Shown here in pieces: positions 62,759 through 64,000 of a stretch of 64,000 nucleotides of DNA. This DNA is from Gammaproteobacteria bacterium (GTDB lineage Bacteria > Pseudomonadota > Gammaproteobacteria > Steroidobacterales > Steroidobacteraceae): positions 1 to 64,000 of the forward strand of contig DAHXNE010000077.1 of the NCBI GenBank assembly GCA_027366635.1, written 5' to 3'. Each line of letters opens with the position of its first letter. Position 1 is the stretch's first letter. Position numbers and translations under genes: made by a program. The notes beneath the pieces were generated by a model, which was given only the letters and a program-made list of their open reading frames with translations, was not told the origin of the DNA and ran no database searches.

Positions 62759-63770
62759 CCGCGGCGCCACCAAAGGCACAAGCCGCAGCGGCACCGAGCG
62801 GGCCGCGATCCTGCTACTGACGCTCGGGGAGCACGAGGCGGCACAGGTGCTCAAGCACATGGGGGCCAAGGAAGTGCAGCGTATAGGCGCGGCCATGGCC
62901 AATCTGAGCAATGTGTCGCTCGAGGAAGTGCAAAACGTCATCTCGGAGTTCAATTCCAGTGTCGCCACTCAGACCTCGGTCGGCGTCGGGGCGGATGAGT
63001 TTCTGCGCAAGGTTCTGGTCGATGCGCTCGGCGCCGGCAAGGCCGAGAGCGTCATCGATCGGATCAACATCGGCCGCAGCAGCAAGGGCCTGGAGGCGCT
63101 GAAGTGGATGGACTCGCGGGCGGTGGCCGAACTGGTCCGCCAGGAGCACCCCCAGATCATCGCCATCGTGCTCGCCTATCTGGAGGCAGATCAGGCCGCG
63201 GAAGTGCTGACGCTGCTGCCCGAGACGGTTCGCCCGGAAGTGGTGGCGCGCATCGCGCTGCTCGACGGCGTGCAGCCGAACGCGCTGTCCGAGCTCGACG
63301 ACATCATCGAGAAGCAGTTTGTCGGCAGGTCGACCGGCAAGACTTCGGTGCTCGGCGGCGCCAAGGCTGTGGCCAACATCATCAATTTCCTCGATCCCAG
63401 CCAGGAGAGCGCGCTGATGGAGCAGGTGGCCAAGAACGACGCGGCGCTCGCGGCGCGCATCGAGGAACTGGTCTTCGTGTTCGACAACCTGCTCGAGCTC
63501 GATGATCGCAGCATGCAGGAGCTGCTGCGGCAGGTGCCGAGCGATCAATTGCTGCTGGCGCTGAAGGGCACGGATGATGCATTGAAGGAAAAGATCTTCA
63601 AGAACATGTCGCAGCGCGCCGCGGAGATGCTCAAGGACGACCTGGAGGCCAAGGGACCGGTGCGGCTCTCGGAGGTGGAAGAGGCGCAGAAGGAAATCCT
63701 GAAAGTGGCCCGCAAGCTCGCCGAGAGCGGCGCCATCGCCATCGGCGGCAAGGGCGAGCAGTATGTCTGA
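62751..63770 (+). CDS. fliG: Flagellar motor switch protein FliG
   Basis: FliG (339 aa) is the torque-receiving C-ring protein. The N-terminal FliF-binding domain (RAAILLLTLGEHEAAQVLKHM), the middle domain with the EHPQ motif (RQEHPQIIAIVLAYL) and the C-terminal charged helix (ELDDRSMQELLRQVPSDQL) are all clear. Length is standard. It overlaps fliF by 8 bp and fliH by 8 bp. Confidence 0.97.
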   Translation: MSDRGATKGTSRSGTERAAILLLTLGEHEAAQVLKHMGAKEVQRIGAAMANLSNVSLEEVQNVISEFNSSVATQTSVGVGADEFLRKVLVDALGAGKAESVIDRINIGRSSKGLEALKWMDSRAVAELVRQEHPQIIAIVLAYLEADQAAEVLTLLPETVRPEVVARIALLDGVQPNALSELDDIIEKQFVGRSTGKTSVLGGAKAVANIINFLDPSQESALMEQVAKNDAALAARIEELVFVFDNLLELDDRSMQELLRQVPSDQLLLALKGTDDALKEKIFKNMSQRAAEMLKDDLEAKGPVRLSEVEEAQKEILKVARKLAESGAIAIGGKGEQYV

Positions 63771-64000
63771 GCCGACCGCCCAGCGCGCCGGCGCCGCGCG
63801 CATCGAGCGCTGGCAACTGCCGCAGGTCACCGGCCCGGTGGTCGGTCTCGGGGTGGCGGCGCGTGCGCAGGTGAGCGAGCTGCACAAGGCGTTGCAACAG
63901 GCCGAGACGCGCGGCTACGAGGCGGGTCTGGCTCGCGGCGAAAGCGCGGTCCAGGCCCGGCTGGCGGCTCTCGAGGAGCGCGCGCGGCGACTCGACGCCG
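63763..64000 (+). CDS. fliH: Flagellar export regulator FliH (3' end outside window)
   Basis: The first 79 residues of FliH are visible. FliH binds the export ATPase FliI. The opening (ARIERWQLPQVTGP) has the typical W-x-LP-x pattern, followed by an Ala/Glu/Arg-rich coiled-coil start with a GYEAGLARGE segment of the Gly-repeat type. The ATG overlaps the fliG stop by 8 bp. The gene is cut by the window edge, not broken. Confidence 0.85.
   Translation, partial: MSEPTAQRAGAARIERWQLPQVTGPVVGLGVAARAQVSELHKALQQAETRGYEAGLARGESAVQARLAALEERARRLDA

Noticed and set aside
1..64000. CRISPR arrays, tRNA or rRNA genes, phage att sites
   Set aside because: I saw no regularly spaced repeats, no cloverleaf-like conserved arms and no integrase; absence is by inspection, not by a dedicated scan.

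Overview
The window is 64 kb of high-GC, gene-dense DNA without rRNA, tRNA, CRISPR or a complete insertion sequence. It is dominated by a polar-type flagellar and chemotaxis locus. The combination of FlhF/FlhG, CheZ, MotC/MotD, FliA, sigma-54-type promoters, a FleQ-like activator, long-form PurL and a DUF1820 protein points to a gammaproteobacterium, perhaps of the Xanthomonadales/Nevskiales/Steroidobacterales area. That placement is an inference from gene content only.

Left flank (1-11.5 kb): the tail of an unidentified gene, two c-di-GMP turnover proteins (an intact GGDEF-EAL protein and one with a degenerate GGDEF but intact EAL residues), a ROK fructokinase, an isolated T6SS-type FHA protein (TagH-like), and a DUF1820-purL pair behind a TATAAT promoter.

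Filament/hook/rod block (11.5-28 kb, minus strand): flgBCDEFGHIJKL is one tight operon read leftwards from a canonical sigma-54 site. It is followed by a TPR-sulfotransferase gene, then fliC with its own sigma-28 promoter and a terminator, then fliD, fliS and flaG. Divergently on the plus strand lie flgA and flgMN. flgMN has a near-perfect sigma-28 promoter whose -35 starts at the flgA stop codon.

Chemotaxis and export block (30-58 kb, minus strand): about 28 kb of co-oriented, often overlapping genes run from fliL: fliLMNOPQR, flhB, flhA, flhF, flhG, fliA, cheY, cheZ, motC, motD, a DUF2802 gene, a STAS gene, cheA, cheW, a 58-codon membrane ORF, two MCPs, a second cheY, two small unknown genes, cheR, cheD, cheB and two HDOD genes. 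A sigma-54 site precedes fliL and a weaker one lies between motD and the DUF2802 gene.

Right block (58.4-64 kb, plus strand): a FleQ-like activator without its N-terminal domain, a second sigma-54 activator without a receiver domain, then fliE, fliF, fliG and the start of fliH behind another sigma-54 site.

The regulatory picture is a sigma-54 tier (flgB, fliL, fliE operons, possibly flgA) feeding a sigma-28 tier (fliC, flgMN). CRP-type palindromes (TGTGA-N6-TCACA or close relatives) recur in the flagellar regulatory gaps. The points most worth following are the TPR-sulfotransferase next to flagellin, the receiver-less activator pair without a FleS-type kinase, the recurring palindromes, and the hidden small membrane ORF between cheW and the MCP.
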